This document shows positions 42,157 through 53,352 of a stretch of DNA of 64,000 nucleotides, piece after piece. The first letter of the stretch is position 1. Each line of letters begins with the position of its first letter. The DNA lies in assembly GCA_040719455.1 (NCBI GenBank), contig JBFDTN010000001.1, positions 992,001-1,056,000 of the forward strand. Direction: 5' to 3'. The position numbers were made by a program, and so were the translations under genes. Origin of the DNA: Streptococcus pneumoniae. Its GTDB lineage: Bacteria; Bacillota; Bacilli; Lactobacillales; Streptococcaceae. The notes beneath the pieces are model-generated. The model saw only the letters and a program-made list of their open reading frames with translations. It had not been told where the DNA came from and did no database searches.

Positions 42157-42915
42157 TTATTTTACAAAGTCAAGAAGTGCAAGGAAGCTATCTGCTTCAA
42201 GTGATGCACCACCGACAAGAGCTCCATCCACATCTGGACAAGCCATGTATTCTGCGATATTTTCTGGTTTTACAGAACCACCGTATTGAACGCGAACTTT
42301 ATCCGCTACTTCTTGACCAAAGTCTGCTGCAACCACATCACGGACTGCTTTACACATTTTTTGTGCATCATCTTGAGTCGCTGATTTACCAGTACCGATT
42401 GCCCAGATTGGCTCGTAAGCAAGTACCAATGAAGAAACTTGTTCAGCAGACAAGCCTTTAAGTGCGGCAGATACTTGCGCACCTACAAATTCTTCTGCTT
42501 TACCAGCTTCGTAAGTTTCAAGAGACTCACCACAGCAGATGATTGGTGTCATACCATTTTTGAAAATCGCATGTGCTTTTTTGTTAATGTCTTCGTCTGT
42601 TTCATGGAAGTAGTCACGACGCTCTGAGTGACCGATGATAACATAATCCACTTCAAGCGCTGCAAGAGTTGCAGGACTATTTTCTCCTGTAAATGCTCCA
42701 AAATCTTCAAAGTAACAGTTTTGTGCTGCAACTTTCAATTCAGAATTGCGCACACCTTTTTTCATACCTTCAATAAACAAAGCTGGTGAACCGATAACAG
42801 TATCCACAAGTTCATTTGAAGGAATGTTCAATTTAACAGCTTCCACAAACTCACGAGCTTCTGCTGCTGTTTTGTTCATTTTCCAGTTTCCTGCGATAAT
42901 TGGTTTCCGTGACAT
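42157..42915 (-). CDS. tpiA: Triosephosphate isomerase
   Basis: A 252-residue TIM barrel: NWKMNKT at the start (Asn and catalytic Lys), [11 protein letters not shown] (catalytic His), [14 protein letters not shown] (catalytic Glu) and [11 protein letters not shown] with [10 protein letters not shown] for phosphate binding. It interconverts dihydroxyacetone phosphate and glyceraldehyde 3-phosphate in glycolysis. It lies downstream of tuf on the same strand, separated by a tuf terminator. Confidence 0.98.
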   Translation of the reverse strand: MSRKPIIAGNWKMNKTAAEAREFVEAVKLNIPSNELVDTVIGSPALFIEGMKKGVRNSELKVAAQNCYFEDFGAFTGENSPATLAALEVDYVIIGHSERRDYFHETDEDINKKAHAIFKNGMTPIICCGESLETYEAGKAEEFVGAQVSAALKGLSAEQVSSLVLAYEPIWAIGTGKSATQDDAQKMCKAVRDVVAADFGQEVADKVRVQYGGSVKPENIAEYMACPDVDGALVGGASLEADSFLALLDFVK

Positions 42916-43015
42916 TTCACATACCTCTTCTAAAAATTTTTACATCTCTATTCTATCATATTTTAGAGAATAAGAAAAGTTTTTGTTGAATAAATCACAA
43001 GATGAAAACGTTATC

Positions 43016-43049
43016 CGAAAAAAGAACTCCACCTAAGTGGAGCTCTTTC
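43016..43049 (-). terminator. Terminator of tuf
   Basis: AGAGCTCCACTT and AGGTGGAGTTCT pair on the minus strand, followed by TTTTTTC, 40 bp after the tuf stop. Confidence 0.82.
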
Positions 43050-43089
43050 AATGTCTGACTTTAATTGTTAATCTGGGAACTTAATTGAA

Positions 43090-44286
<1,197 letters not shown>

Positions 44287-44408
44287 TTGAGTAAAAGCCT
44301 CCAATAAAATATATTTTATAGATAGACAGTAGGCAATACAGTCTAACTTTCCTTACTATTTTATCAAATTCTAGTAAAATTGCAAGTGTTTTACATCTTT
44401 TTTCTTAA

Positions 44409-45391
44409 TTATTCTTTTTCTAAGTGATAATAGGGCTGATTTGGGATGGAAGTCCCGATACTTGACGCAAAAATCCAGTCTTTTCCTTCGAGTTGAGCAA
44501 AGTTCTCTGCCTTGCCTGTGAGGATGACACCAGAAAACTTTGCTGTTTCTAATGTCGGATAATTCTTCTTAATATATTCTAAATCATCATAATTTGAAAA
44601 AGTGGTATCGCTCCCTCCATAAAAAGTTGTTATTTTATGACGTGGATCTTTCATAGCTTCTGCCACTTGTTGGATAAAGTAGGTATAATTCATCTCAAGC
44701 TCTTTCTGACGAAAACTGAGTCCATAAACATCTGCTAAATCATAGGCAAAATTTTGCTCTGGATTGATGGTTCCCATCCAAAACCAATTTTGTTTGAGAT
44801 TCTCAGGTAGCATTTCCTGCAAATCTTGATAAGAGTATGGTTTATCAAAGGTAAGAGCAACTTCCACTAATTGACCGTCCATTTCTTTAGTGAGGGCTAG
44901 TTCTTGGCTCGGTTTTCCTGAAAACTCTTTCTTCCAATCCGCTTTGACATTGAAAAATGCGGGATTTCGATCCTTGCTTTGATTGCTATAAAAAGTATTT
45001 GTAGCTAAATCTCTAAAGGATTGGTAATCCACTGTATCTCCTGTAACATCAATATGCGTATCAAATAGATTTGCCGTCGCATTTAAAGGGGCATACGGTA
45101 CTGAGACCCCATCAATATCTTTTATCCTTTCTAAATGATAGGTGGCTGAAAAGCGTCCATTGGGCTTTGAATTGCTTTTTACATAAATATTTGGATAAGC
45201 AATAGCGGCACGTTGAGTATAATAAGTCATCAAACGTCGAAAATTTCGATTGAGCAATTTTTCTGATGCAAACATCACCCCTGCATAGATCACAAAACAA
45301 GTGAACACAACAGCAATAGAAGTGAATAGAATCCGTCGTCCTGTGCGTTTTTTAGTTTTTTTGCCAATAGTTCAAATGTTTCCATGGTCAT
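44409..45391 (-). pseudogene. Anti-sigma factor (Sigma_reg type), frameshifted near its start
   Basis: The reading frame starts METFELLAKK at ATG 45385 (or ATG 45391), then shifts. One base missing in the A7 run (45356-45362) separates it from the continuation TKKRTGRRILFTSIAVVFTCFVIYAG, which stays open to 44409. The downstream part carries one membrane segment, a Sigma_reg_N-like region (YTQRAAIAYPNIYVKS) and the Sigma_reg_C end (AKFSGVILTGKAENFAQLEGKDWIFASSIG), matching the intact paralogue at 45954-47066. Membrane insertion of a product would need ribosomal slippage or internal initiation. It overlaps its broken sigma partner by 20 bp. Confidence 0.78.
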
Positions 45392-45872
45392 ATCCTTTCT
45401 GTTTAAGGGCTGTCTTTAATTTTTGACGGCTGCGATGAAGCTTCACTTTGACTTTACTGACGGAGTAAGAGAGGAGCTCAGCTATTTCACAAATCGAAAA
45501 ACCTTGAAAGTAAAATAAATCTAAGAGTAGGACCTCTTCCTGCCCAAGCTTTTCCACTTCTTCCATCAAAAAATCATAGTGATCATTTTCAAAAAGAGAA
45601 AGCTCTTCGTTTTGGAAAAATTCCTGCCGCAAGATTTCCATATAGCGCTTATCTCTGCGATACTTACCGATATAGCGGCGAATGGCAGAGCGATACATAA
45701 AGGCGCTGATCTTCTCACCCGGTATGGCAGCGGGCATCTCAAGCATCTTGATAAAAATATCTTACACCACATCCTCTGCCTGCTCTTTATTCACGCCTGA
45801 TTTCATCAAATAATAGATAACATCTCTTGCAAAGTCAATCAAGACTTTTTCATAAGCATCTAGTTTAATCAC
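45372..45872 (-). pseudogene. ECF-like sigma-70 factor with internal stop codon
   Basis: From GTG 45872, preceded by GGGAGGGGAGA, the frame reads IKLDAYEKVLIDFARDVIYYLMKSGVNKEQAEDVV, then TAA (45762-45764), then DIFIKMLEMPAAIPGEKISAF. The paralogue has Gln at the stop position (DIAQDI against DVV-stop-DI). The rest is an ordinary region 2/4 sigma factor (SAIRRYIGKYRRDKRY, EVLLLDLFYFQGFSICEIAELLSYSVSKVKVKLHRSRQKLK). An internal ATG at 45746 could give a shortened protein lacking part of region 2. Confidence 0.78.
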
Positions 45873-45895
45873 TCTCCCCTCCCTTCCTTACTCAT

Positions 45896-45940
45896 AAAAC
45901 GAAACTAGGCCGTAAAAAGTTACAGACCTAGTTTTATTTT
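45896..45940 (-). terminator. Terminator of the intact sigma/anti-sigma operon
   Basis: AAACTAGG pairs with CCTAGTTT across 17 bp on the minus strand, then CGTTTT, 13 bp after the anti-sigma stop. Confidence 0.65.
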
Positions 45941-45953
45941 ATTATATTAAGTG

Positions 45954-47066
45954 CTACTTTTGAGGGATAGCAGGGTCATGGCGTGTATCTAAATGATGGT
46001 AAGGTTCTATGTCAATGCTTTGTCCAATATTTGACCCAAAAATCCACTCAGCCTTTTCAAGCTGTGCAAAATTCTCAGCCTTACCCGTCAAGATGACACC
46101 AGAAAACTTAGCTGTTTTACCATCTGGATTGTTTTTTAGGTAGGCTTCTACATCTTCTTGGAGAGTAAAAAGCCTCTCACTATCATTGCCAACAGCGTAA
46201 TTTAAAAATTTGTTATGTAAAGCTTGTTCTACACGTTCTTTAAAATGCTCATAACTATTTTTAAATCGTTGTTCTAACGGAGAATTCTTTAGATATGCTT
46301 GATAGCGTTTTTCCCGTTCCTCCTCACTACCTTCTTTATGAAGTTGTTTGATCTGCTCCTCGCTCTCCTCAAATGTCATCTCTTGTTTTAGATAAGGAGT
46401 AAAACCAATGAGACTTTCCAAGCCTAAGTATGTTGTATCGTACTGACTACTTGTTCCAATCCAATACCAGTTAATTTTCAGAGTTTCAGGTATCATAGAT
46501 TCGATTTCTTCAAAAGTATAGGATTTGTCAAAAGTGACAGCAACTTCGACCGCTTTACCAGTCATCTGTGGCAAAAGCTCGATATCTTGCGTTAGCTTAG
46601 ATTGATTCTCCTTTGTATGCTGGCTATAATCATAAACTCTGTTAAAAAAGACAGGGACTTTATAGTTATTAGCATAGGTATAATGTGCAGTCCCATCCCA
46701 AGATGGGTAAAAAGAGCTAGTCGCACTCCCACTTGCTATTCTAGGATTTGCACTGTAATTTTTTGAATAGGATTCAAAAGGAACAGGAATACCTGCAATA
46801 TCTTTCTTCTGAGTAGCCTCATACCTTCCATTGAATTGGGAGCTAGCTAAAAATTCAAAACTGAATAAGTCAATATTGGGATAAGCAATATCGACTATCG
46901 TGCTATGATAGCGTTCAATCTTCCAAGCATTGTCTGATGTCATTTTATTTAATAACGAATATACTCCGATCAGAAGAGTGATTGTTCCCAGTGTTGAAAA
47001 AACGACATTTTTTAGAAGATTCCTTCTCTTACTCTTTTTTGTTGCGATTTCAAATGTTTTCATCAT
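45954..47066 (-). CDS. Membrane-anchored anti-sigma factor (Sigma_reg N/C domains)
   Basis: This 370-residue protein has a short cytoplasmic N-terminus (KTFEIATKKSKRRNLLKN), one membrane segment (about 20-42), a Sigma_reg_N-like stretch (SDNAWKIERYHSTIVDIAYPNI) and a long extracellular part. It ends in a Sigma_reg_C domain with AKFSGVILTGKAENFAQLEKAEWIFGSNIGQS. It overlaps the sigma gene by 17 bp, the usual sigma-regulator coupling. It is inferred to sequester the sigma factor until an envelope signal arrives. It has about 70 more residues than its decayed paralogue, in a Lys/Glu-rich central insertion. Confidence 0.82.
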   Translation of the reverse strand: MMKTFEIATKKSKRRNLLKNVVFSTLGTITLLIGVYSLLNKMTSDNAWKIERYHSTIVDIAYPNIDLFSFEFLASSQFNGRYEATQKKDIAGIPVPFESYSKNYSANPRIASGSATSSFYPSWDGTAHYTYANNYKVPVFFNRVYDYSQHTKENQSKLTQDIELLPQMTGKAVEVAVTFDKSYTFEEIESMIPETLKINWYWIGTSSQYDTTYLGLESLIGFTPYLKQEMTFEESEEQIKQLHKEGSEEEREKRYQAYLKNSPLEQRFKNSYEHFKERVEQALHNKFLNYAVGNDSERLFTLQEDVEAYLKNNPDGKTAKFSGVILTGKAENFAQLEKAEWIFGSNIGQSIDIEPYHHLDTRHDPAIPQK

Positions 47067-47520
47067 CGTATCCTTTCTCTTTTAATAGGGCAGCTAACTT
47101 CTTGCGGCCACGGTAGAGGCTAATCTTGACCCAGCTTTGGCTTTTCCCCAAGACCTGTCCTACTTCCTTGACTGTCATTTCCTGAAAATAATAACAATCA
47201 ATCACCAACTGGTAATTTTGCGGCAATTCTGCCACTGCTTGATACAGTAAAGCATAATCCTTGGTATCGTATTTTAGTAATTCATCTCGATGGAAAAATT
47301 CTTGTCTCAGAATCTCGTGGTAATGCTTATCGCGCCTGTACTTGTCAATATAAGCTCGAACCGCTGTCCGATAGAGCCAAGCCCGCAATTTCTCAAAGGG
47401 CAGGACAATGTCCGCTTCGAGAATTTTCACCAAAATATCCTGAGCAATATCATCACTATCTGCCCTGCTAGCTCCTGACTTTTGCAAATAGTAGGATATT
47501 TCTTTTGCAATCTCCATCAC
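47050..47520 (-). CDS. ECF-like RNA polymerase sigma factor
   Basis: At least 156 residues: region 2 (ADSDDIAQDILVKILEA, RAWLYRTAVRAYIDKYRRDK) and region 4 (QLVIDCYYFQEMTVKEVGQVLGKSQSWVKISLYRGRKKL). GTG 47520 and ATG 47517 are the first standard starts. Codons upstream to 47547 (IRFDDYEKE) align with the paralogue's LDAYEKV, and GGAGGGGAGG sits just before an ATT at 47547, so translation may begin there with a rare ATT. It is cotranscribed with the anti-sigma gene. Target promoters are unknown. Confidence 0.82.
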   Translation of the reverse strand: MMEIAKEISYYLQKSGASRADSDDIAQDILVKILEADIVLPFEKLRAWLYRTAVRAYIDKYRRDKHYHEILRQEFFHRDELLKYDTKDYALLYQAVAELPQNYQLVIDCYYFQEMTVKEVGQVLGKSQSWVKISLYRGRKKLAALLKEKGYDDENI

Positions 47521-47602
47521 TTCCTTCTCATAATCATCAAACCGAATTGTCCTCCCCTCCTTTCACTGGTATAACGAATGAAACCGCTTTTGGTTACAGT
47601 AC

Positions 47603-47706
47603 ATAGTCATTTATTTTTCATTTATTCCGTCGTTAACTCGTCTTGCCTAACTCCAGTTATGCCTGCGACTCGTTGCCTCGTACTAAATCAAAACTAAACA
47701 ACTATA
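47603..47706 (-). repeat. RUP-like repeat, copy 3
   Basis: About 104 bp, nearly identical to copy 2 in its interior (CTCGTCTTGCCTAACTCCAG; TATGCCTGCGACTCGTTGCC) and in the same orientation. One outer end is decayed (TTATTTTTCATT). It lies between the sigma operon and the ISL3 element. Confidence 0.8.
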
Positions 47707-47710
47707 GCAC

Positions 47711-47738
47711 AAAAAAATCGGCAAACACCGATTTTTTT
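47711..47738. terminator. Displaced terminator of ppc, beside the ISL3 element
   Basis: AAAAAAATCGG and CCGATTTTTTT form a symmetric hairpin. The ISL3 element inserted in its T-run: the 8-bp duplication TTTTTTTG is at 47732-47739 and 49153-49160. Before insertion this hairpin would have lain just after the ppc stop. Confidence 0.75.
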
Positions 47739-47739
47739 G

Positions 47740-49152
47740 GGCTCTATAATTTCTGTAGTGGGTAACTTCCACTGAAGAGATTATAGGGCTTTTTCAGTGT
47801 AGAAAAAAAGTCCCATATAATCTATAATGAAAAGCGACGAAACTCACATTAGAAAGAATCATATGGAACGACTTAATAATACCACAAATCTTATCGGAAT
47901 TAAAGATAAAAATATCACCATCACTTCTGCTTACAAGGTTAAATCCCATATCCTCCTTCAAGCAACCTTAGATTATCCTGCTCCTCCTTGTCCTCACTGC
48001 CAAGGAAAGATGATAAAGTATGACTTCCAACGAGAATCCTCTATTCCTATTCTCGATCTTCAAGGATTTCCTACTCTTCTAAAACTGAGAAAACGCCGCT
48101 TTAAATGCAAGTGTTGTCTACGTGTATCTGTTTCTCAAACGCCTCTCGTCAAGAAACATCATCAAATTTCTCAACCTGTCTGGGATAAAATCACTCAACT
48201 ACATACGGAAAAACTAACGAACTCTGATATTGCTAGAAAACTTCATATCTCTGTCTCTGTTGTACAGAGAAAACTGAATCAATTCTCCTTCAAGGAACAG
48301 TTCTCACAATTACCTAAAATCCTCTCTTGGGATGAATTCTCACGCAATAAGGGGAAGCTGGCATTTATCGCTCAGGATTTTCAAACCAAAAAGATTATCA
48401 CTATTCTTGAGAACAATCGGCAAACAACCATTAAAAACTACTTCCTCAAATACACGAGAGAGATGAGAGAAAACGTCAAAATCGTAACTGTAGATATGTC
48501 TGGTAACTACATTCCTATCATTAAATTCTTATTCCCGAAAGCAAAGATTGTTCTGGATCGTTTTCATATTATTCAGCACCTGAGCCGAGCTATGATGGCT
48601 ACTCGGATTGCCATTATGAAGAACCATGACAGGGGCTCCCTTCCTTATCGAGCTATGAAACATCATTGGAGAATCCTCCAAAAGGACAGCCGAAAACTCT
48701 CTAACAAACTCTTTTATTCTCGAACCTTTAGGCAAACCTTAACCCCTAGAGAAGTAGTTCAAAAAACCTTAGACTTGTCAGAGGAACTAAGGCACTATTA
48801 TGACCTTTATCAACTCTTGATGTTCCATTTTCAAGAGAAGAACAGTGAGGCTTTCTTCGGACTGATAGAAGACTATTTACCTACTGTGAATTCTACTTTC
48901 AGAACAGTCTTTACAACCTTTCTCAAATACAGACAATACATTACCAATGCACTTGAATTACCTTATTCAAACGCTAAGCTAGAAGCTACTAACAAACTTA
49001 TCAAAGACATCAAACGACAAGCTTTCGGTTTCCGAAACTTCAAAAACTTTAAAACAAAAATTCTCATCGCTTTAAATATACAAAAAGAGAGAACCAATCT
49101 GATTCTCTCTCGTATGGGATAATACTTCACCCACTACAGTTGACAAAGTGCC
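47740..49152 (+). mobile_element. ISL3-family insertion sequence
   Basis: 1413 bp with ends GGCTCTATAATTTCTGTAGT and, inverted, GGCACTTTGTCAACTGTAGT, both continuing GGGT. A perfect 8-bp target duplication TTTTTTTG flanks it, typical of ISL3. It has one intact transposase. The perfect duplication and open frame suggest recent insertion. Confidence 0.92.
47863..49122 (+). CDS. ISL3-family transposase
   Basis: About 419 residues from ATG 47863 (MERLNNTTNLIGIKD, the usual family start; an in-frame ATG exists at 47827). An N-terminal zinc-ribbon-like motif CPHCQGK...CKCCLR precedes an HTH (NSDIARKLHISVSVVQRKLN). The DDE core includes LSWDEFS, IVTVDMSGNYIPIIKFLFPKA and FHIIQHLSRAM, with the C-terminal NAKLEATNKLIKDIKRQAFGFRNF. 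It resembles IS1167-type transposases of streptococci. Confidence 0.92.
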   Translation: MERLNNTTNLIGIKDKNITITSAYKVKSHILLQATLDYPAPPCPHCQGKMIKYDFQRESSIPILDLQGFPTLLKLRKRRFKCKCCLRVSVSQTPLVKKHHQISQPVWDKITQLHTEKLTNSDIARKLHISVSVVQRKLNQFSFKEQFSQLPKILSWDEFSRNKGKLAFIAQDFQTKKIITILENNRQTTIKNYFLKYTREMRENVKIVTVDMSGNYIPIIKFLFPKAKIVLDRFHIIQHLSRAMMATRIAIMKNHDRGSLPYRAMKHHWRILQKDSRKLSNKLFYSRTFRQTLTPREVVQKTLDLSEELRHYYDLYQLLMFHFQEKNSEAFFGLIEDYLPTVNSTFRTVFTTFLKYRQYITNALELPYSNAKLEATNKLIKDIKRQAFGFRNFKNFKTKILIALNIQKERTNLILSRMG

Positions 49153-49166
49153 TTTTTTTGTTTCTT

Positions 49167-51863
49167 TTAACCAGAGTTTCGAAGTCCTGTCGCAATACCG
49201 TTAATCGTGATATGAATGAGACGTTCTTGGTCCTCAGACAGCTCACCTCGACGCTGACGTTTAATCAATTCTAACTGAATATAGTTTAGGATATTAAAGT
49301 AAGGCATACGGTAGTCAAGACTAGCCTTCAAATATGGATTTTCTGCAAGGAGATCATCATAGCCTTCAATGGCTAAAATCACTTCTTTTGTCAACTGCCA
49401 CTCATCTAAAATCGTGTGATAGATAGCTTGCACGGCTTCGTCTTCACATAACTTTGCATATTCAAAGGCGATATTCATATTGGACTTGGACAAGACCATA
49501 TCAACATTTGATAGAAGCGATTGGAAAAATGGCCAGTTTTTATACATCTTCCGCAAGAAATTGATATTTTCTGGATCCTTATCCATAAAGGCTTTAAAAC
49601 TTGAGCCCACACCATACCAACCTGGGAACATGACCCGACTTTGCGACCATGAAAAGACCCAAGGAATAGCCCTTAAACCGCCAATTTCAGTGATGGTCTT
49701 TCTAGCCGCAGGACGAGAGCCAATGTTAAAGCTGGAAATCGCCTTGATAGGACTAGATTCAAAGAAATAATCATAGAAGTGCTCATTGCCAAAGACAAGA
49801 TCTCGGTAGATACAATAGCTATTTGCGACCACTTCATCCATGATACTTTCATAGCGATTGGATGTGCTTGTATCGCTTTTCTTCTCTGTAATCATACGGT
49901 TAATGGCAGCAGACACCAACATTTCTAAGTTGTAGTAAGCTGCATCTTTATTTCCGTATTTATTGCCAATCACTTCACCTTGCTCTGTCAAGCGGATGCG
50001 GTCATTGATACTCCGAAGCGGCTGAGAGGTGATTGCTTCATAGGTTGGACCACCGCCACGCCCGACTGTTCCACCACGTCCATGAAAGAAGGTGATTTTC
50101 ACTCCAAATTCATCGCCGATAGCCGTCAACTGCTGCTGCGCTTTGTAAAGTGTCCAGCAAGAAGATAGGTAGCCGCCATCTTTATTGCTATCTGAATAAC
50201 CAAGCATAATTTCTTGGTAGTTTCGATTCGCCGCAATCCATTTTTGAGCAAGAGGAAGAGACAGGTATTTCTTCATCGTGTCGTAAGAATTATCCAAATC
50301 CTCAATCGTTTCAAAAAGCGGCACAATCTGCACACGAGCCGTATCCTTATCGACCAATCCCACTTCCTTATGCATAATGGCAAGTTCTAATAAATCAGAC
50401 ACGCTAGTCGCATGGGAAATGATGGTCTGACGAATCACACTATCTCCCAATTTATCTTTTAATTCACGAGCTGTTTGAAAAATAGCTAATTCTTTTTGCA
50501 GGAGTTCTGATTTCTCAACATGGGTCGCAGATAAAATCCGAGGGTCATGGGTCAACTCGTCTAGCAAGACTTGGCATTTTTCATCTTCTGACAAGTCGCT
50601 GTAATTGTCCACAATGCCTGCTCCCTTGAGTAATTCTGCTACACAAGCCTCATGGACACTTGAATCCTGCCGCATATCAATGGACGCAAGATAGAATCCA
50701 AAAACATCCACCGCTTGCAATAAATCGGTAAAATCACCTGACAAGAGTGACTCCCCTTTGTTTTCTAAAAGGGAGTCTTGAATGGCTAAAAGATCCTCTT
50801 TAAACTCTGCTACATTGGTGTAGCGAGGTTCTCTCTTACCGTCATCTAACAAGAAATCCTTGGTATTTTTTAGCTTGGTCTGAATATAGAAAAAGGCACG
50901 ACGATAAGGTTCTTTTTCACGAAAGACAGAACTATCCTCTGATAAGCGAGCCATTTCTGCCACTGCTTCACTTGTATTGACAATACTGGTCGATAGAGAA
51001 AACTCTCGGTACAGACTGAAAATCTTGCGCTCGTAATGCTCCATAATCACCTGACATTGGGTCATGGCTGATTTCTTCAAGGTTTCTGCCGTTACAAACG
51101 GATTGCCGTCACGGTCGCCTCCGATCCACATCCCCATAGTAATCGGATGCGGATTGTCTAGCTCAATCCCTTTTTCGCTCGCGAGGCGCTTGTATTCCTT
51201 GGTCAAATGAGGAACTGCCTGCAAGAACGAACTGTCATAGTATTCCATGACATTGGTGATTTCATTGGTGACCTTGAGTTTCTTCTCACGAATCATATCT
51301 GTCTGCATAATGATTTCGATATAGCGACGAAGATCATTGTACCATTTGTCCTTGTTGATGAGACCGAGCTTCACATCACGGTACTTACGAAGAAGTCCAT
51401 GGATATGATTGGTTAAATCCAGCATACTCTTTCGTTGAACTTGTGTTGGGTGGGCAGTTAGAACTGGGACAACATTCAAATGTTCCAAAATTTCTTTGGC
51501 ATTCTCCGTATCTGCGACCAAATCAATCGTCGTTGATAACTTCCCAAGGTAATCTTGATTGATATTGTTTTGGTGATTGATTTCATAAGCCAAGTCCACA
51601 TCCTCAGAGATGTTGATGAGCAGCGGTAAAATGGCAAAATAGCGAGAAATCAAGACCATCTCTTCGTTGGTTAAGTCTTGTACCAGCTCATTTAAACCTT
51701 GGTAATTCGCAGATTGAGACAACTCTTTCAAGGTTTTGATTTTTTCAAAGGTTTCTTTTGCTAACATATTTTGGGTGATTTCATCCAAAATCGTGGTCAA
51801 AATAGTCACTTCTTCCTGAATGACCTCTTTATTGCTATAACTTTCTAAACGTTGTAATGTCAT
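49167..51863 (-). CDS. ppc: Phosphoenolpyruvate carboxylase
   Basis: This 898-residue protein has the catalytic His region [17 protein letters not shown] and [16 protein letters not shown]. The mobile glycine loop is [34 protein letters not shown] follows, and the C-terminus is [10 protein letters not shown]. It fixes bicarbonate onto PEP to make oxaloacetate, an anaplerotic step important in streptococci with a partial TCA cycle. Its start is 2 bp after the ftsW stop, so they form an operon. Its native terminator is now 1.4 kb away, beyond the ISL3 element. Confidence 0.97.
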   Translation of the reverse strand: MTLQRLESYSNKEVIQEEVTILTTILDEITQNMLAKETFEKIKTLKELSQSANYQGLNELVQDLTNEEMVLISRYFAILPLLINISEDVDLAYEINHQNNINQDYLGKLSTTIDLVADTENAKEILEHLNVVPVLTAHPTQVQRKSMLDLTNHIHGLLRKYRDVKLGLINKDKWYNDLRRYIEIIMQTDMIREKKLKVTNEITNVMEYYDSSFLQAVPHLTKEYKRLASEKGIELDNPHPITMGMWIGGDRDGNPFVTAETLKKSAMTQCQVIMEHYERKIFSLYREFSLSTSIVNTSEAVAEMARLSEDSSVFREKEPYRRAFFYIQTKLKNTKDFLLDDGKREPRYTNVAEFKEDLLAIQDSLLENKGESLLSGDFTDLLQAVDVFGFYLASIDMRQDSSVHEACVAELLKGAGIVDNYSDLSEDEKCQVLLDELTHDPRILSATHVEKSELLQKELAIFQTARELKDKLGDSVIRQTIISHATSVSDLLELAIMHKEVGLVDKDTARVQIVPLFETIEDLDNSYDTMKKYLSLPLAQKWIAANRNYQEIMLGYSDSNKDGGYLSSCWTLYKAQQQLTAIGDEFGVKITFFHGRGGTVGRGGGPTYEAITSQPLRSINDRIRLTEQGEVIGNKYGNKDAAYYNLEMLVSAAINRMITEKKSDTSTSNRYESIMDEVVANSYCIYRDLVFGNEHFYDYFFESSPIKAISSFNIGSRPAARKTITEIGGLRAIPWVFSWSQSRVMFPGWYGVGSSFKAFMDKDPENINFLRKMYKNWPFFQSLLSNVDMVLSKSNMNIAFEYAKLCEDEAVQAIYHTILDEWQLTKEVILAIEGYDDLLAENPYLKASLDYRMPYFNILNYIQLELIKRQRRGELSEDQERLIHITINGIATGLRNSG

Positions 51864-51865
51864 GA

Positions 51866-53119
51866 TTACCTCCCTATGGTTCGATAACTACCGGCTCTAC
51901 TGTCTTCTTGAGACTCAGATAATTCCTGCTCCAGACTTGCTCGCTTCTCACTAGCGTCAATATTTAGCACAAAAGCAATGGCGACAGATAAAATCAAAAG
52001 ACTATTTCCTCCTTGAGAGAGGAAGGGAAAAGTGACCCCAGTGGATGGAATCAAGCCAGAAATCCCTCCAATATTGATGAATGTTTGAGTGAGAAGCATG
52101 CCCCCAACTCCGATCGCCATCATGGCATTAAAAGGATTTTTCGCTCGAATTCCGACTAGAATGATCCGTAAAATGAGGAAAAAGAGCAAGGCTAAAATCA
52201 AGCTAGCACCGATAAAGCCAAATTCCTCAATGACAATGGCAAATACGAAATCCGTATGGGCTTCTGGCAAATAGCCACGTTTTTCGATGGAATTTCCTAA
52301 TCCCAAGCCAAACCAACCACCATTGCTCATAGCATAGTAAGAATTAGCCAGCTGGTGACCAGCTCCTGTCAAATCCTTGAACGGATTGAAAAAGGCACTG
52401 AAACGTTTAGCTACATAACCAAATACTGGGATTTGTGCCATACGCTCAACCCCAATCAGCCAAATCGTCCCCAAAGTCACAAAGGAAATTCCAAATAAGG
52501 ACCCCAGAATCGTCGAGAACCAGCGATAGCCAATTCCACTAACAGACACCATAATCATGGTGGTTAACACCAAAATTGTCGCATTTCCAAGGTCAGGCAT
52601 AATGGCTACTAAGCCAATCAAAAAAAGCGTCACTGCCCGCCAGTCATTGATACTGCGAGGAATCCATTGATTTTTGGTCAGATACTGATAGTCATAAATA
52701 CCAATCTCTTCTTGATGCTTGGAAAATTTGAGCGCCAAATACCAAATCAAAATCAGTTTCAAATATTCTGCTGGCTGAAGGGTAAACCCTCCAGCAATTT
52801 TTAGCCAGCCTTTTGCTCCATTGACCGTCTCTCCTAAGAATCGCGCTAACAGTAGCAAGATGATTTCAACCAAAATCACCACAATCATCAAACGCTCTCT
52901 TTTTAGAAAGTCTAGTTTAAATTTATAGATGAGAGAAATCGCGATTAAACTAACGCCAAAAAAGGCAGCCTGGTTCATGACCGATGCTAAGGAATTAGCT
53001 CCGATTTCTATTAAATTTGGACTTGTTGTCGAATAAACTACAATCAGCCCCAATACCGATAAAATCAAGTATGGAACCAATATAGAATAGTTTAAGAGGT
53101 GCCGTTTATCAATCTTCAT
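51866..53119 (-). CDS. ftsW: SEDS peptidoglycan polymerase FtsW
   Basis: A 417-residue SEDS protein with ten membrane segments: [24 protein letters not shown] at the start, [75 protein letters not shown], and [16 protein letters not shown] near the end. These are the conserved SEDS signatures. FtsW polymerises glycan strands at the septum with a partner class B PBP. The neighbouring ppc favours FtsW over RodA. An acidic C-terminal tail faces the cytoplasm. Confidence 0.93.
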   Translation of the reverse strand: MKIDKRHLLNYSILVPYLILSVLGLIVVYSTTSPNLIEIGANSLASVMNQAAFFGVSLIAISLIYKFKLDFLKRERLMIVVILVEIILLLLARFLGETVNGAKGWLKIAGGFTLQPAEYLKLILIWYLALKFSKHQEEIGIYDYQYLTKNQWIPRSINDWRAVTLFLIGLVAIMPDLGNATILVLTTMIMVSVSGIGYRWFSTILGSLFGISFVTLGTIWLIGVERMAQIPVFGYVAKRFSAFFNPFKDLTGAGHQLANSYYAMSNGGWFGLGLGNSIEKRGYLPEAHTDFVFAIVIEEFGFIGASLILALLFFLILRIILVGIRAKNPFNAMMAIGVGGMLLTQTFINIGGISGLIPSTGVTFPFLSQGGNSLLILSVAIAFVLNIDASEKRASLEQELSESQEDSRAGSYRTIGR

Positions 53120-53315
53120 AATTCACCTTTTTATTTTGATATTCACCGAACATTATACCACTTTTATGCCTTAAAAAAAAGTCATAAACGAACATCAATC
53201 CTAAAATTTCCTCTTATCTATTGCACTCTTATACCCTGCTTTTTATTGTCAAATATGACATTTATTGCAATTTGTTAACATTTCACATACTTTCCTTTAA
53301 TGATAGATATTTTTT

Positions 53316-53344
53316 TTGCTTTTTCCTTGATTTTACGCTAGAAT
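53316..53344 (+). promoter_or_regulatory. Promoter of the GH25 gene
   Basis: TTGCTT and TAGAAT with 17-bp spacing. The -10 ends 8 bp before ATG 53353, and no ribosome site is present, suggesting a leaderless or near-leaderless message. Confidence 0.55.
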
Positions 53345-53352
53345 AACATTAT

